A stretch of DNA of 64,000 nucleotides from Edaphobacter aggregans (lineage in GTDB: Bacteria; Acidobacteriota; Terriglobia; Terriglobales; Acidobacteriaceae), in assembly GCA_022736715.1 (NCBI GenBank), contig DZDJ01000007.1, positions 41,076 through 105,075 on the forward strand, written 5' to 3'. Within the stretch, counting starts at the first letter, position 1. Each line of letters opens with the position of its first letter. Shown here in pieces: positions 47,592 through 56,696 of this stretch. Both the position numbers and the translations under genes were made by a program. The notes beneath the pieces were generated by a model. That model made no database searches. It was not told where the DNA came from and saw nothing but the letters and a program-made list of their open reading frames with translations.

Positions 47592-49306
47592 GTCTGCAAC
47601 ACCCCCGGATTAAACTTTGGCACATCCGGGTTCAAACTGGCGGCTTCGAGCGCCGTAATCAGCACCGGCCGCGTCTCCGCTGGGTCGATAATCGCATCAA
47701 TCCACAATCGCGCCGCGCCATAGCGGGGATCGGCCTGCGCGTCATACGTGGACTGGATCGACTCCAGCAGTGCGCGTTTTTCCTCGTCGCCGATCTTCTT
47801 GCCGCCGCGCTCCAACTGCTTCACGCGCACCTCCAGCAGCGTATTGGCCGCCGAAGCGCCGCTCATCACCGCATAGCGCGCCGTGGGCCACGCAAACACA
47901 AATCGCGGATCGTACGCCTTGCCGCACATAGCATAATGGCCTGCGCCAAAGCTGCCGCCCACAATCACCGCAATCTTCGGCACCACGGAGTTTGCCACCG
48001 CGCTCACCATCTTTGCCCCGGCGCGGATGATGCCCGTCCACTCCGCATCGCGGCCCACCATAAAGCCATTCACGTCGTGCAGAAAAATCAGTGGGATCAG
48101 GTCCTGGTTGCAGTCCATGATGAACCGTGCTGCCTTCTGCGCGCTCTCCGTATAGATGACGCCGCCAAACTCCATGCGCTTTTCGCCCGTAGGCGCGGTC
48201 TGCTGCTGGTGCACCTTCTGGTTGGCCACAATGCCCACGGCAAAACCGCCAATGCGCGCATAGCCACAGAGAACGGTGCGGCCAAAATCCGGCTTGTACT
48301 CGTCGAACTCCGAGCGGTCCACCAGCCGCGCAATCACCTCGTGCATGTCATACGTATTGCTTGCCGCCTTCGCCGGATCAGGATCGATCAGCCCGTACAA
48401 TTCCTCGGCTTTGTACTTCGGCGCGTCTTTGGTGGCATCGCACTCCGCACGGTCGAAGGGAGCGACGTGCCGCTGGCCCAGTTTTTCCACCAGCGAGCGC
48501 AGCCGCGCCAGGCATAGATGGTCATTCGGCTCCTTGAAGTCCACCGTGCCGCTGATCTCCGCGTGCATCGCAGCGCCACCCAGTTCCTCCGCACTCACCT
48601 TCTGCCCGATGGCCGCCTGCACCAGCGCTGGCCCGGCAAGAAACAACCCGCTGCCCTCGGTCATCAGCACCGTATCAGTCATCACCGGCAGATATGCGCC
48701 GCCGGCCACGCACATACCCATGATGGCCGTGATCTGCGGAATGCCGAGCGCGCTCATCACCGCGTTGTTCCGAAAGACACGGCCAAAATCATCCTGGTCC
48801 GGAAAAACATCCTCCTGCAAGGGCAAAAAAACCCCGGCTGAATCCACCAGATAGAGCGTTGGAATGCGGTTTTCCAGCGCCATCGTCTGCGCGCGGATCA
48901 CCTTCTTGGCCGTCATCGGAAAAAAGGCCCCGGCCTTCACCGTAGCGTCGTTCGCGATCACCATCACCAGTCGCCCGGCCACGCGGCCCAGCCCGGTAAC
49001 GACACCGGCGGCCGGTGCTCCGCCCCATTCCTCGTACATGCCGTGCGCTGCGTAGAGGCCCATCTCCAGAAACGCACTGCCGGGATCCAGCAACAGCTCC
49101 AGCCGCTCGCGCACGGTCAGCCGCTGCTTGGCGTGCTGCGCGTCCATGGCCTTCTGCCCGCCACCGACGCGGATGGCCGCCTGCTCCTGCCGTTGCGCAC
49201 CCAGCAGCGCCAGCAAGGCCGCCGCATTGGCGTGGAAACGTGGCGAGTTGGGATCCAGCTTCGATTGCAATGTGTTGCGGAAGTGCGTTGTAGAGTCTGC
49301 CGTCAT
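47588..49306 (-). CDS. Acyl-CoA carboxylase carboxyltransferase subunit (methylcrotonyl-CoA carboxylase beta-like)
   Basis: ARFIMDCNQDLIPLIFLHDVNGFMVGRDAEWTGIIRAGAKMVSAV; GGSFGAGHYAMCGKAYDPRFVFAWP. Confidence 0.93.
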   Translation of the reverse strand: MTADSTTHFRNTLQSKLDPNSPRFHANAAALLALLGAQRQEQAAIRVGGGQKAMDAQHAKQRLTVRERLELLLDPGSAFLEMGLYAAHGMYEEWGGAPAAGVVTGLGRVAGRLVMVIANDATVKAGAFFPMTAKKVIRAQTMALENRIPTLYLVDSAGVFLPLQEDVFPDQDDFGRVFRNNAVMSALGIPQITAIMGMCVAGGAYLPVMTDTVLMTEGSGLFLAGPALVQAAIGQKVSAEELGGAAMHAEISGTVDFKEPNDHLCLARLRSLVEKLGQRHVAPFDRAECDATKDAPKYKAEELYGLIDPDPAKAASNTYDMHEVIARLVDRSEFDEYKPDFGRTVLCGYARIGGFAVGIVANQKVHQQQTAPTGEKRMEFGGVIYTESAQKAARFIMDCNQDLIPLIFLHDVNGFMVGRDAEWTGIIRAGAKMVSAVANSVVPKIAVIVGGSFGAGHYAMCGKAYDPRFVFAWPTARYAVMSGASAANTLLEVRVKQLERGGKKIGDEEKRALLESIQSTYDAQADPRYGAARLWIDAIIDPAETRPVLITALEAASLNPDVPKFNPGVLQT

Positions 49307-49408
49307 CGCTCACCTTAAAGACCTGCCAGCATAGCACGACAGCAGCACCGGCAACGAGAACAGGCCAACGCCATAACGATGACATTGGCCTGTCAACCTG
49401 CGTTCAGC

Positions 49409-50869
49409 CTACGCGTTGTAGGTTGTGGAAGCCACCCGGCCACCGCGACCGGTCCAGTTGGTGTGGAAGAACTCGCCACGCGGCTTGTCCACACGCTCAT
49501 ACGTATGCGCGCCGAAGAAGTCGCGCTGTGCCTGCAGCAGGTTGGCTGGCAGTCGTTCCGCACGGTAGCCGTCAAAGAAGGCAAGCGCCGTGAAAAATGC
49601 CGGAGTCGGCACGCCCAGTTCAATCGCCTGCACCACCGCCTTGCGCCACGAGGCCTGGTAGTTGTTCAACACGCCGGAGAAAAAGTCGTCCAGCAGCAGG
49701 TTACGGATCGCCGGGTTCTTGTCATACGCTTCCTTGATCTTGCCCAGAAATCGGCTGCGGATGATGCATCCGCCACGCCACATCAACGCAATGCCACCCA
49801 TGTTCAGGTTCCAGCCATAGTGCTTGGCCGCGGCGCTCAGCAGCATGTAGCCCTGTGCATAGGAGATCATCTTGGAGCAGTAAAGCGCGCGGCGCACATT
49901 TTCAATGAACTCCTTGCGGTCGCCCGAAGCCAGCCCGGCCGCAGGCCCCTGCAGCACCTTCGACGCCACCACGCGCTCCTCCTTCAATGCCGACAGGCAG
50001 CGCGCAAATACCGACTCGCCGATCAGCGTCACCGGCATGCCCAGGTCCAGCGCATCGATGGCCGTCCACTTGCCCGTGCCCTTCTGCCCGGCCGTGTCCA
50101 GAATCTTGTCCACCATCGGCTTGCCGTCGTCGTCCTTCCTGGCAAAAATCGTGCTGGAAATCTCGATCAGGAAGCTGTCCAGCTCGCCTGTGTTCCAGTC
50201 GGCAAAAATCTCATGCAACTCGTCGGCGCTCAGCCCCAGTCCGGTCTGCAACAGTTGATAGGCCTCGCAGATCAGCTGCATATCGCCGTACTCGATGCCG
50301 TTGTGCACCATCTTGACGTAGTGGCCCGCACCGTCCTCGCCCACCCAGTCGCAGCACGGCGTGCCGTCCTCCACTTTGGCCGCAATCGCCTGCAGAATCT
50401 CCTTCACCGCGGGCCACGCCGCCGGATTGCCTCCCGGCATAATCGACGGACCAAAGCGCGCGCCCTCCTCGCCACCAGAAACCCCTGTGCCGATAAACAA
50501 AATTCCCTTCTCGGCCAGCGCCTTTGACCTGCGGTTTGAGTCCGAATAAAGCGAGTTGCCGCCATCGATGAGGATGTCGCCTTTTTCCAGATACGGCAGC
50601 ACATGGTCAATCGTCTGGTCCACAACATCGCCAGCCTTCACCATCAGCATCACGCGGCGCGGCCGCTCCAACAGGCCCACAAACTCCTCCACAGAGTGCG
50701 CTCCCACCACCTGCGTGCCCTTCGCCTCGTTGTTGAGAAAATCGTCCACCTTGGAAACAGTGCGGTTGAAGACCGCCACCTTATAGCCGTGGTCGTTCAT
50801 GTTCAGGACAAGGTTCTGCCCCATCACCGCCAGACCGATCAGCCCAATATCGCAGCTCGCATTCGCCAT
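49409..50869 (-). CDS. gnd: 6-phosphogluconate dehydrogenase (decarboxylating)
   Basis: IGLIGLAVMGQNLVLNMNDHGYKVAVFNRT; FIGTGVSGGEEGARFGPSIMPGG; GQKGTGKWTAIDALDLGMPVTLI. Confidence 0.97.
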   Translation of the reverse strand: MANASCDIGLIGLAVMGQNLVLNMNDHGYKVAVFNRTVSKVDDFLNNEAKGTQVVGAHSVEEFVGLLERPRRVMLMVKAGDVVDQTIDHVLPYLEKGDILIDGGNSLYSDSNRRSKALAEKGILFIGTGVSGGEEGARFGPSIMPGGNPAAWPAVKEILQAIAAKVEDGTPCCDWVGEDGAGHYVKMVHNGIEYGDMQLICEAYQLLQTGLGLSADELHEIFADWNTGELDSFLIEISSTIFARKDDDGKPMVDKILDTAGQKGTGKWTAIDALDLGMPVTLIGESVFARCLSALKEERVVASKVLQGPAAGLASGDRKEFIENVRRALYCSKMISYAQGYMLLSAAAKHYGWNLNMGGIALMWRGGCIIRSRFLGKIKEAYDKNPAIRNLLLDDFFSGVLNNYQASWRKAVVQAIELGVPTPAFFTALAFFDGYRAERLPANLLQAQRDFFGAHTYERVDKPRGEFFHTNWTGRGGRVASTTYNA

Positions 50870-51346
50870 AAAAATCCTCACATCCCGTAAGTGTTCAAAG
50901 ACGCCTCCCCGGTGACCACTGGCCACGCTGCAAACTGGTCAGACTAAATTCCAAGGAATCCCAAGGATGCGTGCATCTTTGTATCACAATCGTGGTGCGA
51001 TTGAACAAGGCAAAGTACGACAGGGAGCATGCACTGGACAGCTACCCGGCCAACCCCAGCGCCCCGGCGTGCTCCCGCACGGCGGTCAGCCAGAAATTAA
51101 GGCAAAAGCAGAGATACGGAGAGAAGTACGTTTTCTGCAGGAAGCGCCCGGCCGCCGCTCCCTGTTGGGCACTACGGCTTCGTCTCGCACTCTCTCTGCT
51201 TTTGCTTCAGCGTGCGCTGCTGTTGTCCTCCGCAGGAACTGCCAGCGGAAGAAATCCTCCCATTTTCGGATTTCTTCTGGTTTCTGCCGGTATTTCCGAG
51301 TTTTTCCTTGACAAAAAACCGGGAAGAAAGCAAGCTACATATGGCA

Positions 51347-51368
51347 CAGGTACCCGGTTGAGTACCTG
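51347..51368. promoter_or_regulatory. Inverted repeat CAGGTAC-N8-GTACCTG, candidate operator
   Basis: Perfect 7-bp arms between TTGACA (51309 region) and the XRE start codon. Confidence 0.4.
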
Positions 51369-51416
51369 CCTGCAGGACGCCCGCTCTGGCGGCCCGCAAA
51401 AAATCTTATGGCAACT

Positions 51417-51947
51417 ATGATGGCTCCCGTGGAAACACGGGAAGTTCTTCGTTGCGATCATTGCAGTCTGGTGCAGTTCCGCACCAGCAACTCGCTTTGC
51501 CGTCGCTGCCACAAACCACTGGAAATTGAAGAGCCGGAAGTGCATTCAGCCGGGCTCTCGCTTGTTCCACAGCAGCAACCCCCAGCGGAACATAGCGGTT
51601 TGCAGGTTGCAGATGCGGTCCGCGACCTTCGTAGAATGCGTAACCTGAGCCAGCGACAGTTGGCAGGGCGCATGAACGTGCCGCGCACCTATATCTCCAA
51701 GATCGAAAACGGCAAGGCCACGCCGACACTCTCGTCCCTGGAGCGACTGGCGGCGGCTCTGCAGGTGGATATTTCCGCGTTATTGCGGGATGCACGCAGC
51801 CGCCAGCAGGACGAACTGGCCATGCTGCTCAGCGATCCGTTTCTGGCGGAAATTGCGGAGCATGTCTCCCGGCTCGATGGGCTGCAACGCTCCATCGTGC
51901 TGAACCATGTCCGCGAGCTGGCTATCGGGCGGCGGCGCACGGCCTGA
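51417..51947 (+). CDS. XRE-family regulator with N-terminal zinc ribbon
   Basis: CDHC...CRRC ribbon; LRRMRNLSQRQLAGRMNVPRTYISKIENGKATPTLSSLERLAAAL HTH. Confidence 0.9.
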   Translation: MMAPVETREVLRCDHCSLVQFRTSNSLCRRCHKPLEIEEPEVHSAGLSLVPQQQPPAEHSGLQVADAVRDLRRMRNLSQRQLAGRMNVPRTYISKIENGKATPTLSSLERLAAALQVDISALLRDARSRQQDELAMLLSDPFLAEIAEHVSRLDGLQRSIVLNHVRELAIGRRRTA

Positions 51948-52048
51948 TCCATTCGTTATGCGCGGAAGTTTAGCCGCCGGAGATGGAAGCAGGCCAGGCT
52001 TCGCCGCAGCAACATTCCAGCATGGCCGTAACTGCTGATTCCGTGGTT

Positions 52049-52078
52049 CTCCACACGCTGTGCTCGTTGCGTGTGGAG
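52049..52078 (+). other. Stem-loop in the XRE-uppS intergenic region
   Basis: CTCCACACGC-N10-GCGTGTGGAG perfect 10-bp stem, no T-tract. Confidence 0.5.
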
Positions 52079-52140
52079 GGTCACTGTGCTACGGTCTAAG
52101 CTGCTAGGTTCCATAGTTGGGCCTTCCTCTGAGAATTTCC

Positions 52141-53019
52141 ATGACCCGTAAAGCCAGCCGCATACACGAGCTTTCCGCCGAGGAGCAATCGGTCTACCGG
52201 AATCTGGACCAGGAACAGATGCCGCGGCATGTCGCCATCATCATGGATGGCAACGGCCGCTGGGCAGGCAAACGTAGCCTGAAACGCTTCTTCGGCCACC
52301 AGCAGGGTGCCGAGTCCGTTCAGTACGTGGTGGAGACCGCCTCCCGCATTGACCTTCCCTGGCTGACGCTGTACGCCTTTTCGCTGGAAAACAACCTGCG
52401 CCGCCCCAGAAGCGAAGTTAATTTTCTGATGAAGCTGCTCAAGTCCTACCTGGTGGGCAATGTGCAGCGCATGAACGACAACAACGTCCGCATTGCCTAC
52501 ATTGGACGCACCGGCGAGTTGCCCAGCGAGGTGCAGGAGACGATGCGGTGGGCCATGGAGTCGACGGCCAGGAACACCGGCACCACGCTGACGCTGGCGC
52601 TGAACTATGGCGCCCGATCGGAGATTGTGGACGCCGTGCGCCAGATGGCCCGCTCCATGGTGGAACAGGCGGCAGCACAGAATCTTTCTCTGGAGGACCT
52701 GCTTTTCCGGCTGAACCAGATGGATGAGGATGCTATTGGCCGCAACCTGTACACCGGGAAAATGCCGGATCCGGATCTGGTGATCCGCACCAGCGGCGAG
52801 CTGCGGGTGAGCAATTTTCTGCTGTGGCAGATTGCCTACTCTGAGATTTTTGTAACCGACCGCTTGTGGCCCGACTTCCGCGGCATCCATCTGCTGGAAG
52901 CTATTGCCGACTATCAGCGCCGCGAACGCCGCTACGGCGGACTGGGCGATGGGGCCAGCGATGAAAAGACGACTGAGCTGGAGTCCGGCAAGGACATCAG
53001 TGAGTTGGTGCGCCATTGA
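52141..53019 (+). CDS. uppS: Isoprenyl (undecaprenyl) diphosphate synthase
   Basis: PRHVAIIMDGNGRWAGKRSLKRFFGHQQGAESV; DPDLVIRTSGELRVSNFLLWQIAYSEIFV. Confidence 0.97.
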   Translation: MTRKASRIHELSAEEQSVYRNLDQEQMPRHVAIIMDGNGRWAGKRSLKRFFGHQQGAESVQYVVETASRIDLPWLTLYAFSLENNLRRPRSEVNFLMKLLKSYLVGNVQRMNDNNVRIAYIGRTGELPSEVQETMRWAMESTARNTGTTLTLALNYGARSEIVDAVRQMARSMVEQAAAQNLSLEDLLFRLNQMDEDAIGRNLYTGKMPDPDLVIRTSGELRVSNFLLWQIAYSEIFVTDRLWPDFRGIHLLEAIADYQRRERRYGGLGDGASDEKTTELESGKDISELVRH

Positions 53020-53095
53020 ATTCCGTGGAATAGCCGGATTTATTGCTGCAAACCCTCCCCTTGTCCCCATACAACCGTGTATTCTTGCCTGAACT

Positions 53096-53935
53096 ATGCT
53101 CCGAATTCTGACTGCGTTTGTCCTGATTGTGATCGTCCTGCTGCTGCTCTTCAAAGCGCCGCTGGGAGTGCTGACGCTGGCCTGTGCCGTTGTGGCCATG
53201 CTGGCCATGTATGAATATGCGCATCTGGCCAACGCCATCGGGGCCTCGGTTCCGGTATGGCTTCTGCTGGCAGCCACGGCCATCTTTTTTTACATTACCT
53301 TTACCTTCCCCGGTTTGCAGCTTCCGGTGCTGGGCGCGCTGACGCTCATTTTCTTTGGCTATGCCACCTTTCAGGGGCCGTTGGAACAGGTATTGCAGAA
53401 CTCCGCCTACGCCAGCTTTGGCCTCCTCTATGTCGCCTATCCGCTGACGCTGATTTCGCTGCTCAGTACGCAGGAAAATGGCACCGCGTTGCTGCTGTTT
53501 CTGCTGGTGGTGGTGTGGGCGGGCGACATTGTGGCGCTCTATGTGGGGAAATCGCTGGGCAAACGCAAGCTGGCGCCGCACCTGAGCCCTAATAAGACAT
53601 GGGAAGGCAGCATCGGCTCCATGGCGGGCAGCCTGCTGGGCGGAGCCGCCATTGTGCTCACCCTCAACCAGCTTAATGCCCGCAGCCTGACCGACCTGAG
53701 CTTTGCCGATCCGCTGTGGCAGTGGCTGGTCATCGCGGCGCTGCTGAATGTCGCGGCGCAGGTGGGCGACCTGGTGGAATCGGCCATCAAACGCAGTGCC
53801 GGGGTGAAGGATTCCGGCAAATTGTTGCCGGGGCATGGCGGCATGCTGGATCGCATTGACGCGCTGCTGCTGGCAACCCCGGTACTCTGGTACGCGCAGT
53901 TGCTTCAGGGTTATTTTGTATTACGCAGATATTAA
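53096..53935 (+). CDS. cdsA: Phosphatidate cytidylyltransferase
   Basis: LSPNKTWEGSIGSMAGSLLGG; QVGDLVESAIKRSAGVKDSGKLLPGHGGMLDRIDALL. Confidence 0.96.
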   Translation: MLRILTAFVLIVIVLLLLFKAPLGVLTLACAVVAMLAMYEYAHLANAIGASVPVWLLLAATAIFFYITFTFPGLQLPVLGALTLIFFGYATFQGPLEQVLQNSAYASFGLLYVAYPLTLISLLSTQENGTALLLFLLVVVWAGDIVALYVGKSLGKRKLAPHLSPNKTWEGSIGSMAGSLLGGAAIVLTLNQLNARSLTDLSFADPLWQWLVIAALLNVAAQVGDLVESAIKRSAGVKDSGKLLPGHGGMLDRIDALLLATPVLWYAQLLQGYFVLRRY

Positions 53936-53963
53936 TTTTTTAAGCAAAGCAGGTACTGGTTTC

Positions 53964-55169
53964 TTGAATACGGTTCCCACCCCCAAGCGCATCGCCATCC
54001 TGGGCTCCACAGGCTCCATTGGCCACAGCACGCTCAGCATTGTGGAAAGTTTCCCGGAGCGCTACTCCGTGGTTTCACTGGCGGCTGGACGCAATGTGGA
54101 GGATGCCCTGGCCCAATGCCTGCGCTGGCGTCCTCGCGTGGTTTCCATGGCCGATGCGCAACTGGCCGATGCGTTACAGCGAAAGCTGAATGCAAATGGA
54201 ATCAAAGACATCGAGGTAGTTTACGGCAGCGCCGGCACGATCCGCGTCGCCACCTTGCCGGACGTCGACTTTGTGGTGAGCGCCATTGTGGGCGTAGCCG
54301 GGCTGGAGGCCACCTACGCTGCCGTGCAGGCAGGCAAGACCATTGGCCTGGCCAATAAAGAGTGCCTAGTGGCAGCCGGAGAACTGATTATTGCCGCCGC
54401 CCGCGAGAAGAATGTGGCCCTGCTGCCGATCGACAGCGAGCACAACGCCGTGCACCAGTGCATGCGCGGCGGCACACGGCAGGAGGTCAGAAACATCTGG
54501 CTGACGGCCTCCGGCGGGCCATTCCGCAACATGCCGCTGGCCGAATTTGAGCACATCACAGTGGAACAGGCACTGAAGCACCCCACCTGGGTGATGGGCC
54601 GCCGCATCACCGTCGATTCCGCCACCATGTTGAATAAAGGGTTGGAAATCATTGAAGCGTGCCGGCTTTTCGACGTCCCGGCCTCGCAGGTGAAGGTGAC
54701 GGTGCATCCGCAGTCCACCATCCATTCACTGGTGGAGTTTGTGGACGGCAGCATTCTGGCCCAGCTTTCCGTAACGGACATGCGCCTACCGGTTCTGTAT
54801 GCGCTCAGCTACCCGGAGCGGGTGCCATCTGATCTAAACTTCGACCTTAAGTCGTTGAGCCAGCTTGACTTTTCCACGCCGGATTTTGAGCGCTTCCCTT
54901 GCCTGCGACTGGCCTATGAAGCAGCCGAAGCTGGCGGTTCGGCCTGTATTGCGCTGAATGCGGCCGATGAGGTGGCAGTGGCGGCATTCCTCAATGGTGT
55001 GATTCCTTTTACCAGTATTCCACGTACAATTGAAGCAGTGCTCACGCGGATGCCCGTGACCCACCCGGCTACGATTCCAGCAGTTCTGGAGGCCGATGCG
55101 GAAGCGCGCAGCGTGGCACGCGAGGTCTTATCGTCTGCGGCCAGCATGGCAACGACAACTCGCATCTGA
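53964..55169 (+). CDS. dxr: 1-deoxy-D-xylulose-5-phosphate reductoisomerase (TTG start proposed)
   Basis: IAILGSTGSIGHSTLSIVE; LPIDSEHNAVHQCM; VHPQSTIHSLVEFVDGS. Confidence 0.96.
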   Translation: MNTVPTPKRIAILGSTGSIGHSTLSIVESFPERYSVVSLAAGRNVEDALAQCLRWRPRVVSMADAQLADALQRKLNANGIKDIEVVYGSAGTIRVATLPDVDFVVSAIVGVAGLEATYAAVQAGKTIGLANKECLVAAGELIIAAAREKNVALLPIDSEHNAVHQCMRGGTRQEVRNIWLTASGGPFRNMPLAEFEHITVEQALKHPTWVMGRRITVDSATMLNKGLEIIEACRLFDVPASQVKVTVHPQSTIHSLVEFVDGSILAQLSVTDMRLPVLYALSYPERVPSDLNFDLKSLSQLDFSTPDFERFPCLRLAYEAAEAGGSACIALNAADEVAVAAFLNGVIPFTSIPRTIEAVLTRMPVTHPATIPAVLEADAEARSVAREVLSSAASMATTTRI

Positions 55170-55204
55170 CAAGGGTGTTTCACGAACCAGAGATCGTCGG
55201 TACT

Positions 55205-56566
55205 ATGCACTTTTTCCTAACCAGTCTCCTCTCCATGCTTGTTGTTCTTGGCGTCATGGTGCTTGTCCATGAATTTGGCCATTTCGCCGTCGCCAAGCTC
55301 TGCGGTGTTCGCGTGGAAGTCTTCTCCATCGGCTTCGGCAAGCGCCTCTTCGGCTTCAAACGCGGCGATACGGACTATCGCCTGAGCCTGCTCCCCCTTG
55401 GCGGCTACGTCAAAATGACAGGCGAAAATCCGGGCGAGGAGACCAGCGGCGACCCTGGGGAGTTCAGTTCGCATCCCCGCTGGCAGCGCATCCTGATTGC
55501 CCTGGCTGGCCCGATTGCCAACTTTATTCTGGCCCTTGGCCTGATGACCATCGTATACATGGTGCACAACGAAGTGGAGCTCTTCCGCAGCGGCCCGGCC
55601 GTGGTGGATTATGTTTCCCCGGACAGCGTAGCCGCCAGGACGGGTCTGCAAAGCGGCGACACCATTGTGCATTTTGATACGGTCAACAAGCCGACGTGGG
55701 AGCAGGTGCACATCCGCTCACTGCTGAACCTGAACCAGCCGGTGAAGCTGAGCTATCTGCATGGCGGCAGGCAGGTGGACACCACCATGGTAGTGACCTA
55801 CAGGGGCAATCCGGATGATTTTGATGCGAGCGATCTGGGCCTGGTGCCGCAGATGCAGTCAACACCACTCAAGGTGCTCACACTGGAGCCAGGCATGCCA
55901 GCCGAGGCTGGCGGACTCAAAGCCAATGACCTGATCGTCTCTGCCGATGGAATCCAACTGCATTCCGTGCCCGCACTGCTCACCTTTCTGCAGGATGACA
56001 AGGGTGCCCCAATTACGCTGGATGTCCTGCGTAATCAGCAGCCAGTGACACTGCAAATTACGCCCAAGCTGACGGATTCCGGCCCGGACGGAAAGGCATA
56101 TCGGCTGGGCTTCAGCGCCACTCCGCCCCCGGTGGAAGTGCAGCGCATGCCTTTCGTCGAAGCATTGAACTCCTCTGTCAGCTACAACCTGAAGAGTTCC
56201 ACGCTGATTCTGGAAGTGCTGCACCGCATGTTCACGCGGCAGGTTTCCATGCGCAGTATGATGGGCCCGATTGGCATTGCGGAGCAGACAGGGATTGCCG
56301 TCTCCATGCCGGGATGGATGCCGCTGGCGCAACTGATGGCCGTCATCAGCCTGAACTTGGGCATCTTCAACCTGCTGCCGATCCCGATTCTGGATGGTGG
56401 CCTGATTGTGATGCTACTGGTGGAGAGCGTGATCCGGCGCGATCTGAACCAGCAGTTGAAGGAACGCATCTACCAGGCGGCCTTTGTATGCCTGCTGCTG
56501 TTTGCAGCCTTTGTCATGTTCAACGACATCACCAAGCTGCCACTATTCAGCAAGCTCAAGCCGTAA
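55205..56566 (+). CDS. rseP: RseP-family site-2 metalloprotease
   Basis: VLVHEFGHFAVAKL (HExxH); PDZ region; NLGIFNLLPIPILDGG. Confidence 0.94.
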   Translation: MHFFLTSLLSMLVVLGVMVLVHEFGHFAVAKLCGVRVEVFSIGFGKRLFGFKRGDTDYRLSLLPLGGYVKMTGENPGEETSGDPGEFSSHPRWQRILIALAGPIANFILALGLMTIVYMVHNEVELFRSGPAVVDYVSPDSVAARTGLQSGDTIVHFDTVNKPTWEQVHIRSLLNLNQPVKLSYLHGGRQVDTTMVVTYRGNPDDFDASDLGLVPQMQSTPLKVLTLEPGMPAEAGGLKANDLIVSADGIQLHSVPALLTFLQDDKGAPITLDVLRNQQPVTLQITPKLTDSGPDGKAYRLGFSATPPPVEVQRMPFVEALNSSVSYNLKSSTLILEVLHRMFTRQVSMRSMMGPIGIAEQTGIAVSMPGWMPLAQLMAVISLNLGIFNLLPIPILDGGLIVMLLVESVIRRDLNQQLKERIYQAAFVCLLLFAAFVMFNDITKLPLFSKLKP

Positions 56567-56570
56567 GTCA

Positions 56571-56692
56571 GCGAGTCAGCAAGTCAGGAATGGCCCCTCC
56601 AGGAGGGGCCATTCCTGTTGCTGTTCAATTTGCCTGCTAACAGCAAAAATCTGATGCAACATCACTCCCTGCAAACTGACTTGCCGACTCGC
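56571..56692. repeat. Inverted repeat built of octamers (GYRAGTCA) flanking a perfect 31-bp hairpin, between convergent genes
   Basis: GCGAGTCAGCAAGTCAG ... CTGACTTGCCGACTCGC (16/17 complementary); inner AGGAATGGCCCCTCC-A-GGAGGGGCCATTCCT. Confidence 0.8.
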
Positions 56693-56696
56693 TCCC

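Noticed and set aside
50971-51420. 149-aa plus-strand ORF in the gnd-XRE gap
   Set aside because: No domain-like sequence, leucine/arginine runs, and it overlaps the strong inverted repeats and the promoter-like region of the XRE gene
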